Shown here: one piece after another, positions 5,814-5,989 of the stretch
How the letters are laid out: every line of letters starts with the position of its first letter
Position numbering within the stretch: position 1 is the first letter of the stretch
Source: Planctomycetota bacterium
GTDB taxonomy: Bacteria > Planctomycetota > UBA11346
Length of the DNA stretch: 5,989 bases
Direction of reading: 5' to 3'
Assembly (NCBI GenBank): GCA_024641365.1
Contig: JAHEDF010000261.1
Span: 1-5,989, forward strand
Program-made: the position numbers and the translations under genes
Notes under the pieces: generated by a model
Database searches by the model: none
Seen by the model: only the letters and a program-made list of their open reading frames with translations
What the model was told of the DNA's origin: nothing

Positions 5814-5989
5814 TCACGGTTGTTCCAGCAATTCATCACGTTCATCTGCAGCTGAATTAGCGACAACCGCTTCGGAACGACAAAACCAAACATAACCAGC
5901 TGGCACAACAAAGAGATTGAGCATCGTCGACGTCACCAAACCACCTAACACGACGGCTGCAAGCGGGGCAAGTAATTCACTCCCAGGCT
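5814..5989 (-). CDS. C-terminal end of an RND heavy-metal efflux pump (CzcA/CusA family), 5' part beyond window
   Basis: Only the last 57 residues are visible. [20 protein letters not shown] (2-21) continuing [14 protein letters not shown] (22-35) corresponds to the final membrane helices of CzcA/CusA-type inner-membrane proton antiporters, whose ends usually read 'LxPLAxVVLGGLxTSTxLxLxVxPxLY'. A short polar tail ([20 protein letters not shown]) follows, ending at TGA 5816-5814. Such pumps export divalent or monovalent metal cations from the periplasm or cytoplasm across the outer membrane, together with an adaptor and an outer-membrane channel. Those partner genes would lie further right. 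The visible part does not discriminate Co/Zn/Cd from Cu/Ag types. The HxHxH gene follows on the same strand. Confidence 0.88.
   Translation of the reverse strand, partial: PGSELLAPLAAVVLGGLVTSTMLNLFVVPAGYVWFCRSEAVVANSAADERDELLEQP

Noticed and set aside
5629..5817. A 62-codon minus-strand frame starting with GTG that overlaps the RND stop as GTGA and has a hydrophobic N-terminus.
   Set aside because: It runs about 98 bases into the HxHxH gene, which has its own strong RBS and signal peptide. The later part is Cys/Ser-rich frame-shadow sequence, and no RBS supports the GTG.

Overview
The window looks like chromosomal DNA of a moderately AT-rich proteobacterium, most likely a gammaproteobacterium. 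The grounds are family resemblance only: a CzcA/CusA-type RND pump C-terminus, a PrmA-type methyltransferase, a YqhA-type membrane protein and a ZnuA/TroA-type binding protein. No rRNA or other strong taxonomic marker is present, so the species is not identifiable. No tRNA, rRNA or CRISPR array was seen.

Left part (1-3069), metal handling. A zinc/manganese ABC-transporter binding protein (leftward, cut by the left edge) is divergent from a rightward two-gene unit. The first of these genes is a PF03773-type permease with a long His-Xaa loop. The second, overlapping it by ATGA, is a TIGR03943-family (YcgQ-like) partner with its own His-rich loop and a conserved TCCAADA motif. The arrangement suggests a divergently controlled metal-homeostasis locus; metal identity and transport direction cannot be read from the sequence.

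Middle (3086-3855). This is a broken yqhA-family (UPF0114/TIGR00645) membrane-protein gene. It has two lesions: an apparent 1-nt insertion near 3173, and a 181-bp foldback element (MITE-like) at 3355-3535 flanked by TAA duplications. Removing both restores one continuous reading frame of about 194 residues. The element is an ungapped, nearly symmetrical inverted repeat and is the clearest unannotated object in the window.

Right part (3872-5989), all leftward. In transcription order it holds: the C-terminal end of an RND heavy-metal efflux pump (cut by the right edge); a small exported HxHxH protein; a small exported PstS-like (PBP-like) protein; and a PrmA-like methyltransferase converging on the broken yqhA. 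The first two fit a metal-efflux operon. The last two may be part of the same transcript or independent.

Overall, four or five of the eight genes concern metal ions (uptake binding protein, permease pair, RND efflux, periplasmic His protein), and three predicted proteins carry His clusters. This is a metal-homeostasis neighbourhood interrupted by a decaying gene with a mobile-element relic.
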